A DNA stretch of 42,753 nucleotides, from assembly GCA_021789895.1 (NCBI GenBank), contig JAJYIU010000029.1:1-42753 (forward strand). The letters are read 5' to 3'. This document shows, piece by piece, positions 1-7,357 of this stretch. Made by a program: the position numbers and the translations under genes. The notes under the pieces are model-generated. The model saw only the letters and a list, made by a program, of their open reading frames with translations. It had not been told where the DNA came from and did no database searches. Position 1 is the first letter of the stretch. Each line of letters opens with the position of its first letter. The stretch is from Acidobacteriota bacterium (GTDB lineage Bacteria; Acidobacteriota; Terriglobia; Terriglobales; SCQP01).

Positions 1-40
1 TGCCAAGGCGGGCTTTGATAAGCTTTTCACGGGTGCTCAT
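1..40 (-). CDS. N-terminus of a transposase-like protein (partial, runs off the left edge)
   Basis: The minus strand reads ATG at 40-38 and gives M-S-T-R-E-K-L-I-K-A-R-L-G before the window ends. A good ribosome binding site (AGGAGA) lies about 6 bases upstream of the ATG. This opening resembles the start of helix-turn-helix/DDE transposases of the IS481-like group as I remember them, which is a family guess from only 13 residues. Its position beside a truncated tRNA supports a mobile-element context. Everything downstream is outside the window, so function cannot be confirmed. Confidence 0.4.
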   Translation of the reverse strand, partial: MSTREKLIKARLG

Positions 41-228
41 GTGGTTCTCCTGGTGATCGGTTTTTGAGTCGGGTAAACCCAAAAAATCCTACCACTCGGA
101 AGCCCATGAGCACCGCTCAGGCAGTTGTCTATGACCTGATCCCCCTCCCTTCGCCAACCGCCTGCTCAGCCCTCAAACTGTCCGCTCATCTCCCGCTAAG
201 TTCAGGTTAGGGGTACACGAATGCAGAG
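41..228. mobile_element. Probable terminal non-coding part of an insertion sequence or integrated element
   Basis: This stretch lies between the transposase-like start codon and the tRNA fragment and has no gene. Read on the minus strand it passes from about 217 (TGTACCCCTAACCTGAAC) toward the transposase start, which would suit an insertion-sequence end beginning with TGT. The exact terminus is not provable because the other end and any target duplication are outside the window. An 8-base string, CTCCCGCT, at 190-197 recurs at 263-270 in the tRNA acceptor arm. Confidence 0.3.
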
Positions 229-273
229 TTCCCAAGCTTGATGTCGCGGGTTCGATCCCCGTCTCCCGCTCCA
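229..273 (+). pseudogene. 3' half of tRNA-Gly(CCC), from anticodon loop to CCA
   Basis: Numbering is exact from the anticodon loop onward. Loop TTCCCAA is at 229-235 with anticodon CCC at 231-233. The 3' anticodon strand GCTTG follows at 236-240, then a 5-base variable loop. The T-arm GCGGG/TTCGATC/CCCGT is at 246-262. The 3' acceptor strand CTCCCGC is at 263-269, with discriminator T and encoded CCA at 271-273. The sequence before 229 cannot supply the partners: CAGAG does not pair with GCTTG, and no GCGGGAG 5' acceptor strand exists on this strand. It is therefore a fragment, starting at the usual crossover zone of tRNA-targeting integrases. Confidence 0.7.
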
Positions 274-571
274 GCCAAGCTTATTGAATCCGCGTGACAG
301 CCGCTCGATAGTTGTGCGTCACAAAGCGCCGCCCCGGCCGGCGCCGTAAAGGTAAGGTATAGACCGCCGCGCCGCGGTCGCGCTTAATCGCTTAATCCAC
401 AGAAAGGGCCGCAGAGGGGCGCCTGAGCCATGCATGCCCGGCGGACGCGGAAGCCTTCCAGTCCTTGCTTGCAATCTTTTCCAGCAGACGGCGTGGCGCG
501 GCGCCGCCCTCGCCTCAGCTCGGGACAGCTCAACCTTGCTCCCACCCCGGTTCCGGGCTTAGGGTGAGGCC
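274..571. other. Intergenic region without a recognisable gene
   Basis: This 298-base gap between the tRNA fragment and the YjbQ gene shows no supported coding frame. The antisense frames across it are composition artefacts. Two small patterns are visible: a perfect 5-bp inverted repeat TTGTG-CGT-CACAA at 312-324, and a tandem octamer CGCTTAAT at 381-388 and 389-396. Neither matches a regulator site I can name. Confidence 0.5.
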
Positions 572-988
572 ATGACCTTTCAGCAGGAAATCGCGTTGCG
601 CACGCGCGAGCATGGGCAGATGGACGATTTGACCGAACGGCTGGCGGTGATCGTGGCCGCATCCGGAATTCAGCGCGGCATCGCCAATCTGGCGGTCATC
701 GGCAGCACGGCGGCCCTGGCCGCCATTGAGTTCGAACCGGGCTTGCGCCGTGATCTGCCGGAAGCCCTCGATCGTCTGCTGCCGCCCTCGCGCAATTATC
801 ATCATGAGCAGACCTGGCACGACGGGAACGGGCATTCGCATTTGCAGTCGGCCTGGCTGGGACAGTCGCTGACCGTTCCAATTAACGCGGGCGCGCCGGT
901 GCTCGGCGCCTGGCAGCAGATCGTGCATCTCGAATGCGACGTGCGCGCGCGCGAGCGCAAGATTGTCGTGACGGTCATGGGCGATTGA
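572..988 (+). CDS. yjbQ: YjbQ/UPF0047 family protein
   Basis: The 138-residue product matches the UPF0047/YjbQ family in length and pattern. It has a histidine-rich NYHHEQTWHD segment near residues 73-82, then NGHSHLQSAWLG, a VPI strand, and the terminal GAWQQIVHLECD motif. Members show weak thiamine-phosphate synthase activity in E. coli genetics, but their physiological substrate is unsettled, so the role is family knowledge. No signal peptide or membrane segment is seen, so it should be cytoplasmic. The ATG follows a GGTGAGG ribosome binding site closely. It precedes the acetyltransferase by 31 bases and may be co-transcribed with it. Confidence 0.85.
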   Translation: MTFQQEIALRTREHGQMDDLTERLAVIVAASGIQRGIANLAVIGSTAALAAIEFEPGLRRDLPEALDRLLPPSRNYHHEQTWHDGNGHSHLQSAWLGQSLTVPINAGAPVLGAWQQIVHLECDVRARERKIVVTVMGD

Positions 989-1019
989 AGCCAAGCGGCG
1001 GCCCCGGAAGGAGGTCGCG

Positions 1020-1523
1020 ATGTCAGCAGCCGGCGATGCGAAGGCATTGCCTCTAACGTCTATCGAGCTGCCGCCCGGCGCCGGCCTGGCGCGGGCGCAG
1101 CGCGGCGACCGCGCCTGGGGCGCTCGCATGATGGCCGCCAGCGAGCCCTGGCTGACCCTCGCCCAGGATGCCGGGCGCATCGCCGCCGGCCTGCGCCAAC
1201 CCGGCGTCGAGCTCTGGATCGCGCGCGAAGCCGGCGCCCCGGCAGCCCTGCTGGCGCTCGCTCCCCGCGGTTTTGCCGGCGCGCCCTATTTGAAAACCCT
1301 GGCCGTCGCTCCCCAAGCCCGCGGCCGCGGCTGGGGCACGCGCCTGCTGCGCTTTGCCGAAGCCCGTTTTGCCCGGCAGGGCCGGCTGTTCTTGCTGGTA
1401 TCGTCCTTCAATACCGGAGCGCAGCGGCTGTATTGGCGGCACGGCTATCAAAAACGCGGCGTGTTGCCGGATTTCGTCGCGCCCGGATATTCAGAATGGA
1501 TCTTGAGCAAAGACCTGCGCTAG
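1020..1523 (+). CDS. GNAT-family N-acetyltransferase
   Basis: The 167-residue protein has the acetyl-CoA binding signature of the Gcn5-related fold: a V-A-P strand end, then QARGRGWGTRLL around residues 98-109, followed by the NTGAQRLYWRHGY helix-strand typical of motif B. The N-terminal 50 residues are less conserved. The start is supported by a very strong ribosome binding site (GGAAGGAGGT at 1006-1015). The substrate cannot be read from sequence. Its last 28 bases overlap the start of the downstream MFS transporter, suggesting translational coupling and perhaps a shared substrate or resistance role, which is inference. Confidence 0.85.
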   Translation: MSAAGDAKALPLTSIELPPGAGLARAQRGDRAWGARMMAASEPWLTLAQDAGRIAAGLRQPGVELWIAREAGAPAALLALAPRGFAGAPYLKTLAVAPQARGRGWGTRLLRFAEARFARQGRLFLLVSSFNTGAQRLYWRHGYQKRGVLPDFVAPGYSEWILSKDLR

Positions 1524-2812
1524 CGCCTGCCGTAAATGCCGCCCCCGGCGCGCCAACGGACGCCGCCCTGCCGGCCGCTGCGGCCTGGCGCGGGGTGGGG
1601 CTGCTGCTCTTTCTGGCCACGGCCGGTTATTTGGGCCGGGTGGGGCTGACCGTCATTGCGCCGCAGTTGATGGCGGCATTTCACTGGTCGCCGACGCAGA
1701 TGGGTGGCGCGTTTAGCGCCTTCCTGCTCACCTACACCCTCTTGCAGGCGCCCGGCGGCTGGCTCGCCGACCGCTGGACCGCGCCGCGGTTCCTGTTTCT
1801 GCTGGCGTCGTCTTGGAGCTTCTGCACGCTCGCGACCGCCGCGGTGGGGCTTTGGGGCGGCGCCGCGATGGCGATGGAAATCTTGTTAGCGTTGCGGCTG
1901 GCTTTTGGCGCCGCCGCCGCGCCGACCTATCCGCTCTGCGCGCGCACGGTGGCGAGCTGGCTGCCGCCCCGGCAGCAGGGACGCGCCAACGGCATCGTGC
2001 TGGCTTCGATCGGGCTGGGCTCGGCGCTGGCGCCGCCGCTGCTGGGCGGCATTTCCGCCGCCGCCGGCTGGCGGGCAGCCCTGGCCGCCACCGCCGCAAT
2101 CATGCTGGCCGCCGCCTTCGCCTGGCGGCGCTGGGCGCCGCCGCCTTGGCCGCGGCCGCCCGCCCCGCTTCCTGACGCCGCCCCGCCGGCAATTCACCCC
2201 CGCCGGCCGCCGTGGCGCAGCTTCGCTTTCCTCTGCGCCAGCTATTTTCTCCAAAGCTATCTTGGCTACATCTTCGTGTTCTGGTTTTATCTTTACCTGG
2301 TCGAAGTCCGCAAGCTGCCGCTGATGCATGCCGCGTGGCTGACCACCCTGCCCTGGCTGTCCACCTTGGCTGCCATCCCTCTTGGCGGGCTGCTTTCGGA
2401 TGCCGCCGTGCGCCGCTGGGGAACGGCTTGGGGGCGGCGGCTGCTGCCAATGGCGGCTTTGGCCGCGGCCTCCGCCTGCCTTTGGCTGGGAGCCCGGGCG
2501 GCGAGCCTGGCTCCCGCCGTCGCCGCCTTGACCGCCGCGACCGCGCTGGTGATCGGCACCGAGGCCCCCTTCTGGGCCACGGCCAGCCAGTTGTCCGGAC
2601 GCCGGGCCGGCGCCGGCGGCGGCCTCATGAACTTCTGCGGCAATCTTGGCGGCCTGCTCTCGCCGGTAGCCACCCCCTGGCTGGCGGCACGGCTGGGTTG
2701 GAACTCCGCCCTGTCGTTCTCCGCCCTGCTGGGGCTGGCGGCTGCGGGACTTTGGCTGGGAGTCGCGGCCGGGAACCACTCCCGCCCCCCTCGCGAGCTG
2801 ATAAATACCTAA
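1496..2812 (+). CDS. MFS transporter (ACS-like)
   Basis: This 438-residue integral membrane protein has about twelve hydrophobic segments and the major facilitator loop motif GGWLADRW between TM2 and TM3, with a matching GGLLSDAAVRRWG in the second half. An internal loop rich in proline and arginine (about residues 215-240) separates the two six-helix halves. The pattern resembles anion:cation symporters for organic acids, but the substrate is not determinable. I chose the ATG at 1496, inside the end of the acetyltransferase gene. An upstream in-frame start at 1433 would add 21 basic residues of the overlapping gene's shadow. Confidence 0.85.
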   Translation: MDLEQRPALAPAVNAAPGAPTDAALPAAAAWRGVGLLLFLATAGYLGRVGLTVIAPQLMAAFHWSPTQMGGAFSAFLLTYTLLQAPGGWLADRWTAPRFLFLLASSWSFCTLATAAVGLWGGAAMAMEILLALRLAFGAAAAPTYPLCARTVASWLPPRQQGRANGIVLASIGLGSALAPPLLGGISAAAGWRAALAATAAIMLAAAFAWRRWAPPPWPRPPAPLPDAAPPAIHPRRPPWRSFAFLCASYFLQSYLGYIFVFWFYLYLVEVRKLPLMHAAWLTTLPWLSTLAAIPLGGLLSDAAVRRWGTAWGRRLLPMAALAAASACLWLGARAASLAPAVAALTAATALVIGTEAPFWATASQLSGRRAGAGGGLMNFCGNLGGLLSPVATPWLAARLGWNSALSFSALLGLAAAGLWLGVAAGNHSRPPRELINT

Positions 2813-2889
2813 TATAAATACAGATAGCCGGGCCGCCGGCGCCGGCCCGAAGTGGAACTTTTGGCCCTGGCGGCGGGCCGGTAAAAGTT

Positions 2890-2918
2890 TTGCTTTTTCT
2901 TCGCCTCGGGGCTAGCAT
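2890..2918 (+). promoter_or_regulatory. Candidate sigma70 promoter of the Y-family polymerase
   Basis: TTGCTT at 2890-2895 and TAGCAT at 2913-2918 are separated by exactly 17 bases. Transcription would start about 7 bases after the -10, at or next to the ATG at 2925, so the transcript may be leaderless. No ribosome binding site is visible before that ATG, which fits. No LexA-like operator was recognised. This is pattern matching only. Confidence 0.45.
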
Positions 2919-2924
2919 CGGGTC

Positions 2925-4196
2925 ATGCCTCGTCCCCGCCTGGTTGATCTCCATGAGGGCCCGCAGGTCGGTTGGCTGTTTCTCGATCTGAACGCCTACT
3001 TTGCCTCGGTCGAGCAGCAGGACCGCCCCGAGTTGCGCGGCCGCCCGATTGCCGTAGTGCCGATGATCACGGAAAACACGGTTTGCATCGCCGCCAGCTA
3101 TGAGGCCAAGCGCTTCGGCATCAAGACCGGCACCAGGCTGGCCGACGCGCAGGCGATGTGCCCCGGACTGGAGCTGGTGGCGGCCCGGCCCCGGCTTTAC
3201 GTCGAGTATCACCATGCAATCGTGGCCGCGGTGGACCGCTGCCTGCCGATCAGCGCGGTGCTGTCGGTGGACGAGATGGCCTGCGAGCTGACCGGCCGCG
3301 AGCAGGCGCTCTCGAATGCGCTGCGGCTGGCGGCAGCGCTCAAGCAGGAATTGCGCGGGGTGGGCGACACGCTGCGCTGCTCGATCGGGCTGGCGCCCAA
3401 CCGCTTTCTGGCCAAGGTGGCTTCGGATATGGAAAAACCCGACGGGCTGGTCTTCCTGTTGAAGGGCGATCTGCCGCAGGCGCTGTTCCGGCTGGCGCCG
3501 GGCGATCTGCCGGGAATCGGAACGCGGATGCAGGCGCGGCTGGAGCTGGCGGGAATCCGGACCATGCGCCAGTTGGCCGCGCTCTCGCCGGCGCGCATGC
3601 GCGCGCTGTGGGGCAGTGTGGTGGGCGAGCGCATGTGGCACTGGATTCGCGGCGCCGATTTTCACGACCCGCCACCGCCGCGGCGCAGCCTGGGGCGGCA
3701 GCACGTGCTGGCGCCGGAATTTCGCAGCCGCGAGGCGGCGCTGGAGGTGGGTTTGAAGCTGCTGCATCTGGCCGCGACCGAGCTGCGCAAGCTGGAGTTG
3801 TGGGCGGGCGGACTGGGCGTGCAGGTGGATTTCATGCGCTTTGCCGGCCAGCCCCAGCCGGGCGACCCCTATTGGGAGGCCCATACGCGCATTGCCGAAT
3901 GCCGCGACGATTTTCTGCTGCAGCGTTATGTGCGGCGCCTGTGGCGCGGCTGCCCGCCGGCGAAGCCGATTTCGGTCGGGGTCTGGCTTTACGACCTCGC
4001 CCGGGAGCGGCAGCGCACGCTGCCGCTCTTCGATGCCGCCGAGCAGCAGCGGCGCGAACTGGCCAGCGACGCCATGGATGCGCTCAACCTCAAATTCGGC
4101 CCGCAGACGGTTTATCCGGGCGGGCTGCAGGGGGTGCGCGCCGCCGCCCCGACCCGTATCTCCTTCAGCAGCATCCCGGGATTGGAGCGATTTTAA
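2925..4196 (+). CDS. Y-family DNA polymerase (DinB/ImuB-related)
   Basis: The 423-residue protein has the Y-family palm signatures. The first metal-binding strand is LFLDLNAYFASVEQQ with Asp21, and the second catalytic pair is SVDEM with Asp116-Glu117. The fingers motif IAASYEAKRFGIKTGT follows at about 55-70. A helix-hairpin-helix thumb (PGIGTRMQARLELAGI) and a little-finger region complete it. Such enzymes copy damaged templates with low fidelity. The palm reads DLN rather than the DMD of canonical Pol IV, and I see no clear clamp-binding tail, so I leave the symbol blank. The next gene, 51 bases on, encodes an abasic-site crosslinking protein, pointing to a small damage-tolerance unit. Confidence 0.85.
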   Translation: MPRPRLVDLHEGPQVGWLFLDLNAYFASVEQQDRPELRGRPIAVVPMITENTVCIAASYEAKRFGIKTGTRLADAQAMCPGLELVAARPRLYVEYHHAIVAAVDRCLPISAVLSVDEMACELTGREQALSNALRLAAALKQELRGVGDTLRCSIGLAPNRFLAKVASDMEKPDGLVFLLKGDLPQALFRLAPGDLPGIGTRMQARLELAGIRTMRQLAALSPARMRALWGSVVGERMWHWIRGADFHDPPPPRRSLGRQHVLAPEFRSREAALEVGLKLLHLAATELRKLELWAGGLGVQVDFMRFAGQPQPGDPYWEAHTRIAECRDDFLLQRYVRRLWRGCPPAKPISVGVWLYDLARERQRTLPLFDAAEQQRRELASDAMDALNLKFGPQTVYPGGLQGVRAAAPTRISFSSIPGLERF

Positions 4197-4247
4197 TTCA
4201 TTTGTTTTTCGGATGGTTTTCAGGCGATATTGCTGCAGGGTCGCGCC

Positions 4248-4901
4248 ATGTGTGGACGGTTCACCTTAGCCAAGCCGGGAGAAGCGGTCGCCGCGCATTT
4301 CCGCCTGGAGACCGCGCCGGTGCTCAGCGCCCGCTACAACATCGCCCCCACCCAGGCGGTGCTGGCGGTGCGCGCGCGTTCGGGCGGAGGACGCGAGGCC
4401 TCCGGCTTCCGCTGGGGGCTGATTCCCTCCTGGGCCCGCGGTGCGGCGAATCCAACCGCGCCGCTGATCAATGCCCGCGCCGAAGGCCTGGCCCGCAAGC
4501 CGGCCTTTCGCGAAGCCTGGCGCCAGCGCCGTTGTCTGATTCCCGCCGACGGTTTTTACGAGTGGCAGCCGGTGGAGGGGAAAAAGCAGCGCTGCTGCTG
4601 GCATATTCGGCGCCGGGATGGAGAACTGTTCGCCTTCGCCGGGCTGTGGGAACCCTGGCCGCCGGCGGTCGCGCTCCCGCCGGGGGCAGCCTCTGGCCAA
4701 AGCTGCGCCCTGATCACGACCCGGCCCAACCCGCTGGTCGCGCCGGTGCACGATCGCATGCCCGTGGTGCTCCCGCCCGAGGTTTATGCAAAATGGCTGG
4801 ATCCCGCCGCCGAGGCCGCCGCGCTCGAACCGCTGCTGCAGCCCTGGCAGGCAGATGCATGGGAACGGGTGCGGGTAGAAACTCCGCTGCCCCCGGCCTG
4901 A
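4248..4901 (+). CDS. yedK: SOS response-associated protein, HMCES/YedK abasic-site crosslinker
   Basis: The 217-residue protein begins MCGRFTL, giving the Cys2 nucleophile after methionine removal that forms the covalent link to abasic sites in single-stranded DNA. Asn75 (in LINARAEG), Glu105 (in DGFYEW) and His168 (in VHDRMPVVL) occupy the known active-site positions of the SRAP domain. I start at 4248 because the Cys must be residue 2; an ATG 18 bases upstream would bury it. It follows the Y-family polymerase directly on the same strand. The convergent pal gene lies downstream, with a hairpin between. The function is well established for the family. Confidence 0.92.
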   Translation: MCGRFTLAKPGEAVAAHFRLETAPVLSARYNIAPTQAVLAVRARSGGGREASGFRWGLIPSWARGAANPTAPLINARAEGLARKPAFREAWRQRRCLIPADGFYEWQPVEGKKQRCCWHIRRRDGELFAFAGLWEPWPPAVALPPGAASGQSCALITTRPNPLVAPVHDRMPVVLPPEVYAKWLDPAAEAAALEPLLQPWQADAWERVRVETPLPPA

Positions 4902-5006
4902 CCGTCCTGGAACGGGTACCGTGAAAGAAACCAGCGAACTCGCAGGCTGCTCCGCACCGGAGTGCGAAGCGGCCGTTTGCCCTACGAACGAGTGGCAACC
5001 GCGCCG

Positions 5007-5036
5007 GCGCTTCCGGCCTGGATCGGCCGGAAGCGC
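5007..5036. terminator. Strong hairpin between yedK and pal, probable bidirectional terminator
   Basis: GCGCTTCCGGCC at 5007-5018 and GGCCGGAAGCGC at 5025-5036 form a perfect 12-bp stem with a 6-base loop. It lies 15 bases past the pal stop on the minus strand and about 105 bases past the yedK stop on the plus strand. A T-run (5048-5052) follows 11 bases later in the plus direction; none follows directly on the minus side. Placement between convergent genes supports a terminator role. Confidence 0.55.
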
Positions 5037-5051
5037 GGCGAGGCTGTGTTT

Positions 5052-5810
5052 TTACTGGCTGGAGCCGTTATTCGACATGACCAGATGGGCGCGGCGGTTC
5101 TGCTGATAGCAATCCGACGTGGTCTCAGTGCAGAACGGCTTTTCCTTGCCATAGCTGATGGTGCGAATGCGGCTGGCATCCACCCCCAGCGCCACCAGGT
5201 ACTTGCGGGCGGCGTTGGCGCGGCGGTCGCCGAGTCCCATATTGTATTCGGCGCTGCCCCGCTGATCGCAATGGCCTTCGATGATGATATCCACATTCGG
5301 ATTTTGCTTCAGCCAATCGGCGTCGCCGACCAACGCCTGCTGGGCGTCGGGCCGGATGACCCAACTGTCGAAATCAAAAAAGGCGTCGTGGATATTCTCG
5401 CTGAACAGTTTGTCCAGCGACTGCGCCACCGGCTGCGGCGCCGGCGGCGGTGGCGGCGGCGGCTGGGCCACGGTGACCCGCACGCTGGCGTTGGCCGACT
5501 TGCCATCGGCATTGGTCGCCACCACTTCGTAATCGGTCGATTCCGTGGGCGAAACCTGCTGGGAGCCGTTGAGGTTGACGCGCGCGCCATTCAAGGTGAC
5601 CGCCACCGCATGAGTCGAGCTCCAGGTCAAGGTGCTGCTCTGCCCACGCTCGATCGCAGTGGGGTTCGCGTCAAGGTTCACCGTCGGCAGCGGCGCCGCC
5701 ACCGGCGGGGGCGTGGGTGGGGGCGGGGGTGGGGTTTTGTGGCCGCAGCCAGCCAACCAGAACAGCATGGGCAGGCTGGCGGCAGCGGCCAGCAGCCGAT
5801 TACGTTTCAT
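5052..5810 (-). CDS. pal: Pal, peptidoglycan-associated lipoprotein with an extra Ig-like domain
   Basis: The 252-residue protein has a lipoprotein signal peptide ending WLAGC (Cys22), a proline-rich linker, and a C-terminal OmpA domain (about 135-250). That domain carries the diaminopimelate-binding motif EGHCDQRGSAEYN and GDRRANAARKYL. Pal anchors the outer membrane to peptidoglycan and is moved by TolQRA and TolB during constriction. Between the linkers, about residues 45-125 form an Ig/PKD-like beta domain (LTWSSTHAVAVTLNG, then STDYEVVATN) absent from E. coli Pal. The ATG at 5810 follows GGAGG. It is the last gene of the tol cluster, 129 bases after tolB. Confidence 0.9.
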   Translation of the reverse strand: MKRNRLLAAAASLPMLFWLAGCGHKTPPPPPPTPPPVAAPLPTVNLDANPTAIERGQSSTLTWSSTHAVAVTLNGARVNLNGSQQVSPTESTDYEVVATNADGKSANASVRVTVAQPPPPPPPAPQPVAQSLDKLFSENIHDAFFDFDSWVIRPDAQQALVGDADWLKQNPNVDIIIEGHCDQRGSAEYNMGLGDRRANAARKYLVALGVDASRIRTISYGKEKPFCTETTSDCYQQNRRAHLVMSNNGSSQ

Positions 5811-5939
5811 GGAAATATCCTCCGTCGTCAAGGGCCATCATGGCCCGGGGTTGACTGCATGGATGCCGCGCCGGCCGGCGGACCCGGCCAATGCACCGCG
5901 GCTTCATTTGATACACCCTGCGAGCGCTGGAAACAGCCA

Positions 5940-7292
5940 TCAATGCTCCGACCAATTCGGCATTTCATTGCTGCCCTGCCGGCTGATCTCGGCAGGATTC
6001 GAGCCATCCGCAAGGATGGTGAACAATTGCCAGTGACCGGGGCGGCCCGAGGTAAAAACGAGATGCCGTCCGTCGGGCGCCCAGGATGGATAATCGTTTC
6101 GTTGGCCATTATGCGTCAATTGTAAGTAAGCGTGGTTAGCTAAATTCATTAAATAAATATCGTAAGCCCCGCCGTTGTTTTCCCCGCCCCCGGTGCGCCG
6201 CCAGGAAAAGGCCAGCACCTGCCCGTTGGGCGACCAGGAGGGGCTCACCGCATAGCCGCCGCTGGTCACGATCTGTTGGTTGGCGCCGTCAGCATCCATG
6301 GTATAGATCTGCGGCAGGCCGGTGCGGTCGCTTTCGAAGGCGATCTGCGCTCCGGTTTTCGGATTCCAGACCGGAGCGATATTGACGCTGTGGGAAAAGG
6401 TCAATTGCCGCATCCCGGTGCCATTGGCATTGATGACGTAGATTTCGGGGTAGCCGCTGTGATTCAGGTCGGCGGAAAAGGCCAGCTTGCTGCCGTCCGG
6501 CGACCAGGCCGGCGTGCCGATGAAGCCGTGCAGGCGCGGGAAATACAGATCATGGTGAATCAAAAGTGAATAAATCGAAATCTGCCAGGTGCCGGTGCGA
6601 TTGCTGACGAAGGCGATTTTTTCGCCATCGGGGGAAATCCGGGGCGAGTAACAGATGCTATGGAGATAGGTGATCTGCCGTGGATTGGAGCCGTCGTAAT
6701 CCATCATCCAGACTTCTTTGTGCCCGCTCCGATTGCTGATGTACGCGATATGCGTGCCGGCAATGCCCTGCCCGCCGCCTAGCGCGGCGACAATGGCGTC
6801 GGCGAATTCATGCGCCATCAGCCGCGCTTCCGTCGCCAGCGTCGGCCCGGTATAGCGCTTCCCCAGCACATAGGGCGAATTCGGCTGAGTCAGATTATAT
6901 AGATAACCTTCGACCTGCAGCACCTGGTTGACCACGGTCAGATTGCCGAACACCAGCCGCTGCGCCAGCGCCGGCGGGTTGGCCCAGGCGGCCAACGGCG
7001 CCGCGCTCAGATCGCCCGGATTGGCGGGCGCGGCGGGCGGATACAGGCTGCGGCTGACCATGATCACCAGGCCGGATTGATATAAATCGTTCCAAAGCGT
7101 TTGATTGAACACCTGCGCCAGGCTGGCCGCCTGGGCATTGCCGGCGGAAATGACAAATTGCGGCTGGGCCAGGCGCAGCTTTTTGAAACCATAAATGCTG
7201 AGGTTCAATGGCCCTTGTGCCGCCAGATGATGCGTGAAAAGTCCGGCCAGCAGTATGACGGCCGCACAGCAATGAATCGTGATTTTGCGCAT
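5940..7292 (-). CDS. tolB: TolB, periplasmic beta-propeller of the Tol-Pal system
   Basis: The 450-residue protein has a signal peptide (about residues 1-25, ending near HHLAAQG), an N-terminal alpha/beta domain, and repeated WD40-like PD40 blades. Blade motifs include IAYISNRSGHKEVWMMDYDG, SPDGEKIAFVSNRTG, SPDGSKLAFSADL and APDGRHLVFTSGR. TolB shuttles between TolA and Pal in the periplasm. I start at the ATG at 7292, directly before the signal peptide; an in-frame ATG 60 bases upstream would add a cysteine-rich, non-signal stretch. A GGAG lies about 14 bases upstream. It lies between tolA (65 bases) and pal on the same strand. Confidence 0.9.
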   Translation of the reverse strand: MRKITIHCCAAVILLAGLFTHHLAAQGPLNLSIYGFKKLRLAQPQFVISAGNAQAASLAQVFNQTLWNDLYQSGLVIMVSRSLYPPAAPANPGDLSAAPLAAWANPPALAQRLVFGNLTVVNQVLQVEGYLYNLTQPNSPYVLGKRYTGPTLATEARLMAHEFADAIVAALGGGQGIAGTHIAYISNRSGHKEVWMMDYDGSNPRQITYLHSICYSPRISPDGEKIAFVSNRTGTWQISIYSLLIHHDLYFPRLHGFIGTPAWSPDGSKLAFSADLNHSGYPEIYVINANGTGMRQLTFSHSVNIAPVWNPKTGAQIAFESDRTGLPQIYTMDADGANQQIVTSGGYAVSPSWSPNGQVLAFSWRRTGGGENNGGAYDIYLMNLANHAYLQLTHNGQRNDYPSWAPDGRHLVFTSGRPGHWQLFTILADGSNPAEISRQGSNEMPNWSEH

Positions 7293-7357
7293 CAGCAAAA
7301 TGTCTGCTCCTTTAGATGGATCGGGCTTGAAAAAGTTACAAAATTTGCACACGCCAA

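Noticed and set aside
312-396. TTGTG/CACAA inverted repeat and tandem CGCTTAAT octamers as regulatory sites
   Set aside because: Too short to distinguish from chance, and no family match is known to me.
2625-3884. Long antisense open frame (about 419 codons) opposite the Y-family polymerase
   Set aside because: High G+C removes stops; the product is Gln/Arg/His-rich with no domain, while the sense strand has clear catalytic motifs.
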